Shown piece after piece: positions 36,375 to 44,527 of a stretch of 52,613 nt of DNA. The notes beneath the pieces are model-generated. The model saw only the letters and a program-made list of their open reading frames with translations, made no database searches and was not told the DNA's origin. The stretch's first letter is position 1. Every line of letters begins with the position of its first letter. The translations under genes were made by a program, and so were the position numbers. The DNA comes from an uncultured Lewinella sp. (GTDB taxonomy: Bacteria > Bacteroidota > Bacteroidia > Chitinophagales > Saprospiraceae): positions 1 through 52,613 of the forward strand of contig CAJXPD010000035.1 in the NCBI GenBank assembly GCA_913057785.1, read 5' to 3'.

Positions 36375-37163
36375 ATGAAAAATCTGTATGTCGTACTACT
36401 GTTATTCATCGGAATGGCAGCTAGCAGTTGTTCCGGAAAACTAAGCGAAGGGCAAGCCGAACCAGAAGTTTCTAAACCCGTCAAACCCACTTCCGTGGCA
36501 TTGGAGGAGCCCGTTTTTCAACCTTTCAAAGCGCACAACGGAGTGGCTTTTACCTTTCTGAAATTACTCCCTGAAAATTATCAAGCGGATAGAGCGTACC
36601 CTGCTATGCTGGTGTTTCCCGCCATGGAGCAGCATAGTGACAAAGCCAAATGGCTTGTGAAGAAGTTGTTTGCCAATAACCACAATCAGGATTGGATAAT
36701 AATTGTGGTTGATGCACCCAAGGATCGCAAATATGGTTGGATGAATCATCCCGCCCACCACGCACTAAATGATTTAATGGATCAGATTAAGGAGGAGCAT
36801 TCGATTGACCAAGATCGATTTCATTTCTTAGGTTATGAAGAGGGGAGTAGACCTGCCTTTTCATTTGCAGGCATGTCTCGATCCTATGTACAGAGTCTAA
36901 GTTTTGTCGGCGTGAAGGATTGGGGCGAGATGGACGAAAGAGGGTTAAAACATGCCGAGGGTTTAGCAATGCCGATTTTGATTTTTGCCAATGGTACCGA
37001 TAAGGGCTTATTAGCAAAAACAAAAGTGGTAGAGGAAGAATTGAAGCATCGCAAAGCGAAGATCCAACTGCTGATACAGCAAGAGGATACGGAAGATTTA
37101 GAAAGCCTACAAGCCGGTGGGCTGCTGACCAAAGCTAGCAAGGTCCTTTTACATCATCATTAA
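36375..37163 (+). CDS. Alpha/beta-hydrolase-like lipoprotein without a serine nucleophile
   Basis: 262 residues. Lipoprotein signal with lipobox Cys at 19 (GMAASSC). The body has esterase/dienelactone-hydrolase-like strands: AYPAMLVFPA, WIIIVVDAPKD, and a nucleophile-elbow segment FHFLGYEEGSRPAFSF. At the elbow the pattern Gly-x-Ser-x-Gly reads G153-Y-E155-E-G157, so Ser is replaced by Glu. An acid-strand motif (MPILIFANGTDKG) is kept; the C-terminus ends HHH. It is probably a binding or scaffolding derivative rather than a hydrolase. It lies 5' of the LytS/LytR pair and shares an upstream motif with DUF2911. Confidence 0.75.
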   Translation: MKNLYVVLLLFIGMAASSCSGKLSEGQAEPEVSKPVKPTSVALEEPVFQPFKAHNGVAFTFLKLLPENYQADRAYPAMLVFPAMEQHSDKAKWLVKKLFANNHNQDWIIIVVDAPKDRKYGWMNHPAHHALNDLMDQIKEEHSIDQDRFHFLGYEEGSRPAFSFAGMSRSYVQSLSFVGVKDWGEMDERGLKHAEGLAMPILIFANGTDKGLLAKTKVVEEELKHRKAKIQLLIQQEDTEDLESLQAGGLLTKASKVLLHHH

Positions 37164-37189
37164 TATAGACCCGATTGTTAGGCTACTTT

Positions 37190-37238
37190 TAGTAGGTGCT
37201 CCATCTATTCCGAGAGATAGGTAGCGCCTACTATTTTT
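37190..37238 (+). terminator. Terminator overlapping the 3' end of the convergent gene
   Basis: Stem 37190-37200 (tagtaggtgct) pairs with 37223-37233 with one G-T wobble, followed by five T on the + strand. It serves the lipoprotein ending at 37163, and its right arm lies within the last codons of the minus-strand gene (37205-37657). Confidence 0.7.
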
Positions 37239-37657
37239 GGTGAAAAGATAATTTCCTGCCCATCCAGGCAAAGCTTGGAGCAGCCCACAGTAGCCGTGCT
37301 ATTAGGAGCAATGCGCAATTTGGTAGCGGTATAGGGCGGGAAGTCTGGAATGGAGAAGGAGGATTGCACAATGGCTTCAATAGCTTTTGCTCCCGAATTT
37401 GTCAACTGTACTAATTTTCCACATGCCCCTGATCCGCAGTCCGCTTCTTGAATGAGGGCCAGATCATCCACAGCAGTTAGTTCAAGGGCTTCGCCATGCC
37501 ATTCGATGCCTTCTCCATCTGACTGGCTAAACACGGCGGTGTGCATTTGACTATACGTTAAGGTAGCAAAACGAATCTCTTCTTGATTTGAACTATTATT
37601 ACAAGCCCAGAGAAATAGACAGCATAACAAAGAGATATTCAAGTGTAGGTTTTTCAT
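37205..37657 (-). CDS. Small lipoprotein, unknown function
   Basis: 150 residues. A lipoprotein signal (LLCCLFLWAC, Cys19) leads into a beta-rich mature part with a CGSGACG motif (about residue 74-80) and a CSKLC motif (about 125-129), four cysteines that probably form disulfides. I recognise no family. It is convergent with the pseudo-esterase lipoprotein and divergent from the histidine kinase, with about 107 bp between the two starts. Confidence 0.75.
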   Translation of the reverse strand: MKNLHLNISLLCCLFLWACNNSSNQEEIRFATLTYSQMHTAVFSQSDGEGIEWHGEALELTAVDDLALIQEADCGSGACGKLVQLTNSGAKAIEAIVQSSFSIPDFPPYTATKLRIAPNSTATVGCSKLCLDGQEIIFSPKIVGATYLSE

Positions 37658-37736
37658 GAATAGTTAGATTACAGTCGGTGATTAAGAGTATTGTGCAGTT
37701 CGTCATCAAAATTAACAAAGGCTATTCAGAATGGGT

Positions 37737-37744
37737 TAAATTTG
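37737..37744 (+). promoter_or_regulatory. Candidate -7 box for the LytS-type kinase
   Basis: TAAATTTG matches TAnnTTTG; the predicted start near 37751 lies 14 nt before the ATG at 37765. This argues against the in-frame GTG at 37678 as the start. Confidence 0.5.
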
Positions 37745-37764
37745 CAGAGAAAATAGACCAACCC

Positions 37765-38901
37765 ATGAAATGGAGTAGGATTAAAGCACTGCCAATTCCT
37801 TGGTACTACCTGGTGGTAGGGGCTTTAATTTTGGGCACGCTCCAGCTTTTGCAAGAATACGTGGGTTACCAGATCAACAATTATGAATTCCCTTTTAGTT
37901 GGTATATCCTCAGTGTTAAGTTTTACGGACGCTACCTAAGCTGGGTATTGTTGAGTCCCTTGCTGTACCGTTTAGCTCGGGCATTTCTTCGTTGGCTTCC
38001 ACAAAGAACAGGCGCTGACCTAGGCCGAATAATCATAGCTGTGCTAGGTTTGGCCGTTTTACATGTGGCTATTCTTACCTTATTGACAGATGTATTCACC
38101 TTCTTTCAATTGGGCTACTTCACGAGCTGGTTACAGTCTAATCGGCTTCCCGTTTTTTTGGGGAATTTTTCCATCAGCCTAATCCAAGCTTTAATATTTG
38201 TAGGCATTTGGGTAGCCGTAGAACTTTACCATAACTATCAACAGAAGGTGATTGAGCTGAATAGAGCGCAGTTGGATGCCCTCCTGATGCAGCTACAACC
38301 TCACTTTTTGTTCAATACCTTACATTCGGTATCCGCCTTGATTGACTGGGACAAAAAGGCGGCGCAGAAGATGATTACCCAGTTGGGAGATATGTTACGC
38401 CAGGTACTGCAAAATGAAGATCGCCATATCGTATCAGTGGGGGAAGAGGTGCAATTTCTACGGAATTATTTGGCAATAGAACAAGTGCGTTTCCAGGATC
38501 GTCTCATTGCTGATTTTGATGTTGCTCCGGAGATCCTTGGTACTCAAATACCAAATCTTCTTCTACAACCCTTGGTAGAAAATGCACTGAAGCATGGATT
38601 GGCCAATACAATAGAAAACGGAAGACTAGATGTACGGATTAAAAAGATAGAAGCACAAGAAGACTTCCCTAAATTAGGGATAGAAATTGAAGACAATGGC
38701 ATCGGTTTTGATCCTTTGGAACGCCGTACCGAAGCGGAACAGGGACTCGGCCTGCCGAATGTGGAGCAGCGATTGCAGCGACATTACCCCGGTCAATACA
38801 GCTTTGAGGTGAGATCAAGCTCCGGCGCCGGTTGTGTCATCGAAATTCAAATACCCTTAATCCCGATCTTAGATGCAGGTAAGAGCAATCATAGTAGATG
38901 A
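37765..38901 (+). CDS. LytS-type sensor histidine kinase
   Basis: 378 residues from the ATG at 37765, supported by a -7 box 28 bp upstream; the frame stays open to a GTG at 37678. Four membrane helices (about residues 10-30, 47-68, 85-105, 135-155) lead to a coiled segment and the His_kinase domain, with the phosphorylated His in LMQLQPHFLFNTLHS. The ATPase domain has LVENALKHGL and IEDNGIGFD. The membrane part has no large sensor loop. The response regulator begins 29 bp before this gene ends, so they are translationally linked. Confidence 0.93.
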   Translation: MKWSRIKALPIPWYYLVVGALILGTLQLLQEYVGYQINNYEFPFSWYILSVKFYGRYLSWVLLSPLLYRLARAFLRWLPQRTGADLGRIIIAVLGLAVLHVAILTLLTDVFTFFQLGYFTSWLQSNRLPVFLGNFSISLIQALIFVGIWVAVELYHNYQQKVIELNRAQLDALLMQLQPHFLFNTLHSVSALIDWDKKAAQKMITQLGDMLRQVLQNEDRHIVSVGEEVQFLRNYLAIEQVRFQDRLIADFDVAPEILGTQIPNLLLQPLVENALKHGLANTIENGRLDVRIKKIEAQEDFPKLGIEIEDNGIGFDPLERRTEAEQGLGLPNVEQRLQRHYPGQYSFEVRSSSGAGCVIEIQIPLIPILDAGKSNHSR

Positions 38902-39643
38902 TGAATGGTTGGCTAGAAGACGCCTTGAGACCCTACTGGAATCTTACCCAGAGATTCGGATAGTAGGCCAAGGACGAAATGGCAAAGAAGCATTGGAGCT
39001 AATCCATTTGAAGGAACCAGAATTGGTTTTCTTAGATATACAGATGCCGGATATGGATGGCTTCGGCCTCCTTCAACAGCTTTCTGCAGACCGGATGCCT
39101 GCCATCATCTTTACGACTGCATTCGACCAATATGCAATCAAGGCCTTCGAGATCGAAGCAGTGGACTATCTACTAAAGCCCTTTGATGAGGATCGTCTGA
39201 AAGCCGCCTTAAATCGAGTGCTGAAGCGAATGGAGCTTAGTAAGATGTCGCAGTTTCAGACTCAAATACTCCAACTGGTGGAAACTCATCAGCAGCAAAT
39301 GAATCAGGAGGAACGACTGTATTTTGAACTGAAACAAGCTGGGAAGATCATCCGAGTATCCGTAGAAGATATCTATTATATCAAGTCAGAAGGTAACTAT
39401 GTTGCGCTGCACACCCAGAAGAAAAAATATTTATATCGATTGACGATGAATGCCATTTCAGACGAACTCCATTCAGATCTATTCCTGCGTATTCATCGTT
39501 CCTACTTATTGAATACCAAGTATATTGCTGGGACACGCTATCTCCAAAACAATGAGTTTGAGTTCGAACTGAAAAACGGGCAACGACTCCTATCCAGTAA
39601 GTCTTATAAGGAAAAGATTCAAGCCTTCCTCACCAGACCGTAG
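38873..39643 (+). CDS. LytTR-family response regulator
   Basis: 256 residues. The receiver domain (1-120) has the acidic pair VDDEW, the phosphorylatable Asp in LVFLDIQMPDMDGF, and the conserved Lys in LLKPFDEDR. The LytTR DNA-binding domain (about 145-250) shows IYYIKSEGNYVALHT, FLRIHRSYLLN, and LSSKSYKEKI. LytTR proteins bind paired direct repeats upstream of target promoters. A candidate target element is shared by the genes at 36375 and 39748. It is cotranscribed with, and overlaps, the kinase. Confidence 0.94.
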   Translation: MQVRAIIVDDEWLARRRLETLLESYPEIRIVGQGRNGKEALELIHLKEPELVFLDIQMPDMDGFGLLQQLSADRMPAIIFTTAFDQYAIKAFEIEAVDYLLKPFDEDRLKAALNRVLKRMELSKMSQFQTQILQLVETHQQQMNQEERLYFELKQAGKIIRVSVEDIYYIKSEGNYVALHTQKKKYLYRLTMNAISDELHSDLFLRIHRSYLLNTKYIAGTRYLQNNEFEFELKNGQRLLSSKSYKEKIQAFLTRP

Positions 39644-39747
39644 ACGCTTCATCCCTAAAAATTCCATTCACCACAAACTCATTTATAGGCTCACCTGAGC
39701 GGACTACTTTCGTATTGTCCATTTTTATTTACTAGAAAATAGATAAT

Positions 39748-40866
39748 ATGAAAATCACCATCTCAAACTTTACAAGACTGTTTGCTATCCTGCTCTGGAT
39801 AAGCACCTACAACACTACCCTTACTGCGCAGCGATTGGCAACGCCCCGAGTCAGCCCACCGACGGAACTGAAACAGACCATTGGCCTTACCGATATTACG
39901 ATCAACTATTCACGCCCAAAAGTGAAGCGCGATGGTCAAGACCGAACCGGTAAGATCTGGGGCGGCGCTGCTTGGTATGGCTTTATCGATGCTGGAGGCA
40001 GCAAAGTTCCTTGGCGTGCTGGAGCCAACGAAAATACCTTGATCACTTTTTCTGATGATGTCAGTATAGAAGGCCAACCATTGAAAGCCGGGAAGTACGG
40101 CTTCTATGTGGCCCTAAGTGAAGATGGAAATGCCACTTTAATCTTCTCCAATAAGACGGATGCTTGGGGTAGTTTTGGATACCAAGAGTCGGATGATGCA
40201 CTAAGGGTAAACGTACCTATTAAGGATCATCCCTTTGTCAATCCACTAACCTACGATTTTATGGACCTAGGGAATGACTTTGGTATTTTAGGGTTAAGCT
40301 GGGAGAAGAAGCAGATCGCCTTTACGATTAAAGTAGATTTAGAGGAAACGGTATTGGCTAATTTCCGCCATCAGCTGCATGGTGAAGCGGGGAAAACTTG
40401 GCAAGGACCCAATGCAGCTGCCGCGTACTGTGCACAAAACAATTTTAATCATGAAGAAGCCCTAAAATGGGTAGAGCACTCCATCAAAATCGAGAAGACG
40501 GTCGGAAACCTTGGGACTAAGGCCCAGTTGCTCTATCAAACTGGAGATAAACCTGCCGCCTTCGCCGCGACAGACCAAGTGGCGCACCTGGCCAACAATG
40601 CTCAGTTAAATGGCTTGGGTTATCAGATGCTGCAAATTGGTGAAATGGATAAGGCTATTGAATACTTTGAATTAAATGTAGACCGAAATCCTGAGGACGC
40701 CAACGTTTATGATAGCTTGGGAGAAGCCTTGATGATGAAGGGGGAGAACAAGAAGGCAATCAAGATCCTTAAAAAGGCCCTTACGCTCAACCCTGCTGAT
40801 AATGTGAAACAGAACTCCATGGCCAACTTGAAGAAAATGGGGGTAGAGATGAAGGACAGTCACTAG
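39748..40866 (+). CDS. Secreted DUF2911 protein with TPR repeats
   Basis: 372 residues. A signal peptide (about 1-26) precedes a DUF2911 domain (about 35-190) with characteristic VKRDGQDRTGKIWGG, VPWRAGANENTLITF, and LKAGKYGFYVALSEDG. The C-terminal third contains TPR-type helices (AEYF-like EYFELNVDRNPEDANVYD, LGEALMMKGENKKAIKILKK). DUF2911 is a Bacteroidota-rich domain with no assigned activity. It lies 105 bp past the response regulator and shares a 28-bp upstream motif with the lipoprotein at 36375, so it may be a target of the LytTR regulator. Confidence 0.88.
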   Translation: MKITISNFTRLFAILLWISTYNTTLTAQRLATPRVSPPTELKQTIGLTDITINYSRPKVKRDGQDRTGKIWGGAAWYGFIDAGGSKVPWRAGANENTLITFSDDVSIEGQPLKAGKYGFYVALSEDGNATLIFSNKTDAWGSFGYQESDDALRVNVPIKDHPFVNPLTYDFMDLGNDFGILGLSWEKKQIAFTIKVDLEETVLANFRHQLHGEAGKTWQGPNAAAAYCAQNNFNHEEALKWVEHSIKIEKTVGNLGTKAQLLYQTGDKPAAFAATDQVAHLANNAQLNGLGYQMLQIGEMDKAIEYFELNVDRNPEDANVYDSLGEALMMKGENKKAIKILKKALTLNPADNVKQNSMANLKKMGVEMKDSH

Positions 40867-40871
40867 ATTCA

Positions 40872-40922
40872 TTTTGCATCAGACTTCCGAAATCTCAAAG
40901 ATTTCGGAAGTCTGATGCAAAA
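40872..40922. terminator. Perfect 24-bp hairpin between convergent genes
   Basis: Positions 40872-40895 are perfectly complementary to 40899-40922 around the loop CAA. It lies six bases from each of the two flanking stop codons. It has no T-run outside the stem, apart from the terminal TTTT/AAAA pairs. Likely a two-way transcript end. Confidence 0.75.
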
Positions 40923-40927
40923 GCCCC

Positions 40928-43000
40928 CTAATAACTCAAGAGTCGCTCGATTTGCGCCTTTACTTTCTCCGCGGATGGCAGCATGGCAGATTCCAAAGTG
41001 CTATTCAATGGAATGGCAGGCATGTTTTCGGAGCCAACAGTAATGACCGGTGCATCTAAAGAAGTAAAGCACTCTTCTTGGATTAAGCCTGCCAAGCTTC
41101 TGGCAAAGGAGTTATTGCTGGGCTCCTCCGTCAAAACCATGCATCGATTGGTTTTCCGAACAGATTCGAAGATAGCTTCCTCATCGAGCGGATATAGGGT
41201 CCGCAGATCAATTACCTCCACTTGGCCCTCGAAGCTGGCGGCAGCATTAAGCGCCCAATGCACGCCCATCCCGTAGGTGACGATGGTGAGCGTGTGTTGT
41301 TTAGTAGCTGTAATTGGCTCTACCGTCAATGCTCGGGCAGCTTTGCCAAAAGGTAGAACGTAATCTTCAGCAGGTTCTTTAATTTTAGCACGGCTTGTAC
41401 CTGGTACTTTGGACCAGTACAAGCCTTTATGTTCAAGAATGACTACGGGGTTCGGATCGTGGTAAGCGGCCTTCATTAAACCCTTGAGGTCAGCACCATT
41501 GCTAGGATAGGCGATCTTGATACCCCTGATATTCGTTAGCACAGACTCCACACTGGAAGAGTGGTAGGGCCCGCCGCTTCCGTAGGCGCCAATGGGCACG
41601 CGGAGAATCATACTGACTGGCCATTTGCCATTAGATAAATAGCAAGATCGACTTACTTCAGTAAACAGCTGATTCAAACCTGGCCAGATATAATCAGCAA
41701 ACTGTACTTCAACGATCGGCTTCAATCCAACCGCCGACATACCTGCCGTAGAGCCAATGATAAAAGCTTCCTGAATTGGCGTATTAAAGACTCTTTCGTT
41801 TCCAAATTTTTGAGCCAAAGTGGCTGCTTCTCGAAAAACACCTCCCAATCTAGCCCCTACATCCTGTCCATACAATAGACAAGCATCATCTTTTCGCATC
41901 AGTTCCTCTACGGCATGCAGCGCACAATCCACCATAACCACTGGGGAAGCATCTGAGGGATGTCGATCACCTTGCTCTTCTTGGATCGTACTCGGGGCAA
42001 AGTCATGCGTGAATAAATCTGCTGGCGTCGGATCCTCCTCCGCTAAGGCCTTGAGATAATCCTGCTCTACCTGAGCTATGGCTTTATCCTCAATGCGTTG
42101 GATTTTTTTATCGGAAAGTCCACTGCTCTGTAGATATTCTTTGAGGATAGGGTAGGGGTCGTTAAGACGATGTTCCTCCAGGTCATCTCGATACCATTCC
42201 ATTCGTACGCCGGAGGTATGATGATTTAGCAGCGGTACACTAGCATGTACAAGGAATGGTCTTCTTTCCTTCCGCATGGTGCCAATGACTTCCTCCATCT
42301 TCACGTAGGACTGAACAAAATCACTCCCATCCAAGCTGACCGCTTCAATCCCTTTAAAACCTTGAATATACTCTGCGGCATTCTGTGCACGGGTTTCTTC
42401 CGCACTGGCGGAGATATCCCAGCCATTATCCTGTACCAAAAAGAGAATCGGCAATTGACGCAGCGCTGCCATTTGAAAAGCTTCGGCTACTTCTCCCTCC
42501 GTAACAGAAGCATCTCCCAACGAACACAATACAATCGGGGCATTATCGGCATTCACCTCAACCATTTTTAAGCGCTCCTTGTACTGCATACCCAAAGCTG
42601 CCCCGGCCGCTGGAATAGCTTGCATACCTGTAGCAGAAGATTGGTGTGGAATCTTGGGCTTGTCCTCATCCCGCAGGCTTGGGTGTGAATAATAAGTTCT
42701 ACCTCCTGAAAATGGATCAGATTTCTTGGCCAGCAACTGTAGCATGAGATGGTAGGGTTCCATCCCTATGCCCAATAACATGGCATCGTCTCGATAATAA
42801 GGGTAGGCGTAGTCTTGTGGTCTGAGTTGGAGGCCCGCGGCAAGCTGAATGGCTTCATGCCCTCTGGAGGTGGCATGTACATATTTGGAGACAGTCTTGA
42901 ATTCACGCTCATACAATTCTGCCATTGCCTTGGCGGTACATAGCAATTCAAAGGCTTTGGTCAAGGTGTTTGACCGGATGTTAGATTTGGTAAGCGTCAT
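40928..43000 (-). CDS. Fused alpha-beta E1 of a branched-chain-type 2-oxoacid dehydrogenase
   Basis: 690 residues. The first half (about 1-320) is the E1-alpha domain with the thiamine-diphosphate region CSLGDASVTEGEVAEAF...QDNGWDIS. The second half (about 345-690) is the E1-beta domain with MRKDDACLLYGQDVGARLGG, EAFIIGSTAGMSAVGLKPIVEVQFADYIWP, and RVPIGAYGSGGPYHSSS. The enzyme decarboxylates 2-oxo acids, most likely branched-chain ones (2-oxoisovalerate type), as part of a complex with E2 and E3, which are not in the window. An Lrp-type regulator is divergent from it, with paired palindromes between, so control by amino-acid level is likely. Substrate range is inferred. Confidence 0.88.
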   Translation of the reverse strand: MTLTKSNIRSNTLTKAFELLCTAKAMAELYEREFKTVSKYVHATSRGHEAIQLAAGLQLRPQDYAYPYYRDDAMLLGIGMEPYHLMLQLLAKKSDPFSGGRTYYSHPSLRDEDKPKIPHQSSATGMQAIPAAGAALGMQYKERLKMVEVNADNAPIVLCSLGDASVTEGEVAEAFQMAALRQLPILFLVQDNGWDISASAEETRAQNAAEYIQGFKGIEAVSLDGSDFVQSYVKMEEVIGTMRKERRPFLVHASVPLLNHHTSGVRMEWYRDDLEEHRLNDPYPILKEYLQSSGLSDKKIQRIEDKAIAQVEQDYLKALAEEDPTPADLFTHDFAPSTIQEEQGDRHPSDASPVVMVDCALHAVEELMRKDDACLLYGQDVGARLGGVFREAATLAQKFGNERVFNTPIQEAFIIGSTAGMSAVGLKPIVEVQFADYIWPGLNQLFTEVSRSCYLSNGKWPVSMILRVPIGAYGSGGPYHSSSVESVLTNIRGIKIAYPSNGADLKGLMKAAYHDPNPVVILEHKGLYWSKVPGTSRAKIKEPAEDYVLPFGKAARALTVEPITATKQHTLTIVTYGMGVHWALNAAASFEGQVEVIDLRTLYPLDEEAIFESVRKTNRCMVLTEEPSNNSFARSLAGLIQEECFTSLDAPVITVGSENMPAIPLNSTLESAMLPSAEKVKAQIERLLSY

Positions 43001-43038
43001 CGTAATTTGGTTAAGGCGATAATTCTCTTGTTCTATAA

Positions 43039-43074
43039 AAATACAGGTATTTGTGTTTTTATTCTACAGGTAGA
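43039..43074. promoter_or_regulatory. Two palindromic operator-like sites between E1 and lrp genes
   Basis: AAATACAGGTATTT (43039-43052) and TCTACAGGTAGA (43063-43074) are palindromes built on the same core TACAGGTA, with core starts 23 bp apart, close to two helical turns. A related half-site GTAGAAT (43112-43118) lies just upstream of the lrp -7 box. They may bind the divergently encoded Lrp protein. Confidence 0.55.
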
Positions 43075-43123
43075 TTAGAATAGGAAAATTGTTTTTTAAT
43101 TGGCGGTTTAAGTAGAATAATTT

Positions 43124-43131
43124 TATTTTTG
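43124..43131 (+). promoter_or_regulatory. Candidate -7 box for the Lrp gene
   Basis: TATTTTTG matches TAnnTTTG, with a TTG at 43100-43102 (21-nt spacing), a fair match to the -33 element. Transcription would start near 43138, giving about a 55-nt leader. Confidence 0.55.
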
Positions 43132-43192
43132 CTTTAGCGCTTTTCATGGAGAGAAGAAAAAAATTCTGCCTATTCGCAAAACCTATTCGGAT

Positions 43193-43654
43193 ATGAAGCT
43201 GGATGAAGTAGATTTAAAGATTTTACGCTTATTGCAGGAAGATGCAAGAATGACGATCAAGGAGATCGCCGCACAACTGAATTTGTCGACAACTCCGATC
43301 TTTGCTCGGATTAAAAAGCTTGAAAACGAAGGCATTATTGATCGCTATATTGCCGTGCTAAATCCGGAGAAATTGGGTAAGAAATTGAATGCCTTCGCAA
43401 ATATTTCGATCAAGGAACATTCCAAAAAAGCGGTGAAAGACTTTGTGAAACACGTCGTTAGCTTCCCGGAGGTAATGGAATGTCACTACGTGACGGGAAA
43501 TGCTGATTTTATTATCAAAGTGCTGGTCGATGATATTGAGCAATACAATGCCTTTGTGTTAGATAAGCTAGCGGATGTCCCAAACATTGGGAAGGTGGAG
43601 TCTCTATTCTCCCTGTCTGTAGGAAAAAAGACGAATGTAATCCCTTTGGATTAG
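43193..43654 (+). CDS. Lrp/AsnC-family transcriptional regulator
   Basis: 153 residues. N-terminal winged helix (about 1-60: [24 protein letters not shown] and [19 protein letters not shown]) and C-terminal RAM (amino-acid sensing) domain (about 65-150, with [21 protein letters not shown]). Lrp proteins respond to amino acids and often control their catabolism; BkdR, an Lrp relative in Pseudomonas, controls the branched-chain dehydrogenase. Here the divergent neighbour is a branched-chain-type E1 gene. Its stop overlaps the convergent macrodomain stop by four bases. Confidence 0.93.
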   Translation: MKLDEVDLKILRLLQEDARMTIKEIAAQLNLSTTPIFARIKKLENEGIIDRYIAVLNPEKLGKKLNAFANISIKEHSKKAVKDFVKHVVSFPEVMECHYVTGNADFIIKVLVDDIEQYNAFVLDKLADVPNIGKVESLFSLSVGKKTNVIPLD

Positions 43655-44160
43655 CCAGTCATCAGCTCTTCATAGATCGAGAAATTCTCCGGGTCAAAAC
43701 AAACGAAATAAACCTCCTCCAAGGATTGATAATTGAAGGACTGAACCGCTTCGACTGCAATGCTTGCGGCTTCTTGTTTCGGGTAACGATATATTCCTGT
43801 GCTAATATTGGGAAAGGCGATGCTTTTAAAATTTGCCGCTTCCGCCAATTGCAAACTGTTCCAATAGCAATTGTGTAGCTTCTGGGCTTCTTCGGATTTC
43901 CCGCCATTCCAAACAGGTCCCACCGTATGGATGACCTTTTGTGCCGGTAACTTCCCGGCTGTAGTCATAACAGCCTCGCCCACAGCACATCCGCCCTGCC
44001 GCTGCCTGATGATTCTACACTCCTCCAAGATCGCTGGCCCACCTTTCCGATGAATGGCACCATCTACTCCGCCACCACCTAAGAGTGAGGTATTGGCGGC
44101 ATTAACGATTGCGTCTACGGTCATGCGTGTGATGTCTCCTTTAACTAGTTTGAGCTGCAT
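43651..44160 (-). CDS. Macrodomain protein (ADP-ribose / O-acetyl-ADP-ribose deacetylase type)
   Basis: 169 residues forming a single macro domain. Visible motifs are [43 protein letters not shown], and [15 protein letters not shown]. The set matches the YmdB-type branch, which removes the acetyl group from O-acetyl-ADP-ribose or ADP-ribose from proteins. Cytoplasmic, no extra domain. It stands alone and is convergent with the Lrp gene. Substrate not determined. Confidence 0.92.
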   Translation of the reverse strand: MQLKLVKGDITRMTVDAIVNAANTSLLGGGGVDGAIHRKGGPAILEECRIIRQRQGGCAVGEAVMTTAGKLPAQKVIHTVGPVWNGGKSEEAQKLHNCYWNSLQLAEAANFKSIAFPNISTGIYRYPKQEAASIAVEAVQSFNYQSLEEVYFVCFDPENFSIYEELMTG

Positions 44161-44527
44161 ATTTAAGGTTTAAATAAGGTGCTGCGATCCTGAGATTACG
44201 AGCTCCGTCTTATATTGGCCCTGATTGAATGAGAGGGAAATAAATTTTGAATTGGAGTATTTTACCAATATAAAAGATTATATTTATATCCTTCCCTGAG
44301 CATAAATTCTATTTTGTAGAGGTAGAATTGTGTCGATTGGCCTTCTTGTAATGAAGGCATTCCCGGTCTGATAATTTCCACGATCCACTAGAGTAGAGAA
44401 CGCTGTTCCGCTCAAAATAATTCCTGATTACCACCCTTACTGTATCTATCGAAACGCCCCGAGGGCAAGTATTGTGTCAGCTGACTGGAACTAAATGATA
44501 TCATCTTAGAACCTAATAAACTGTATT
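44161..44527. other. Intergenic region upstream of the PQQ dehydrogenase
   Basis: About 370 bp between divergent genes. No gene, consensus -7 box or strong hairpin was found. The segment just before the ATG (about 44470-44527) is A/T rich and probably holds the dehydrogenase promoter. Confidence 0.4.

Noticed and set aside
37678..37765. GTG at 37678 as start of the sensor kinase
   Set aside because: A consensus -7 box at 37737-37744 lies downstream of it, while the ATG at 37765 is 14 nt past the implied transcription start.
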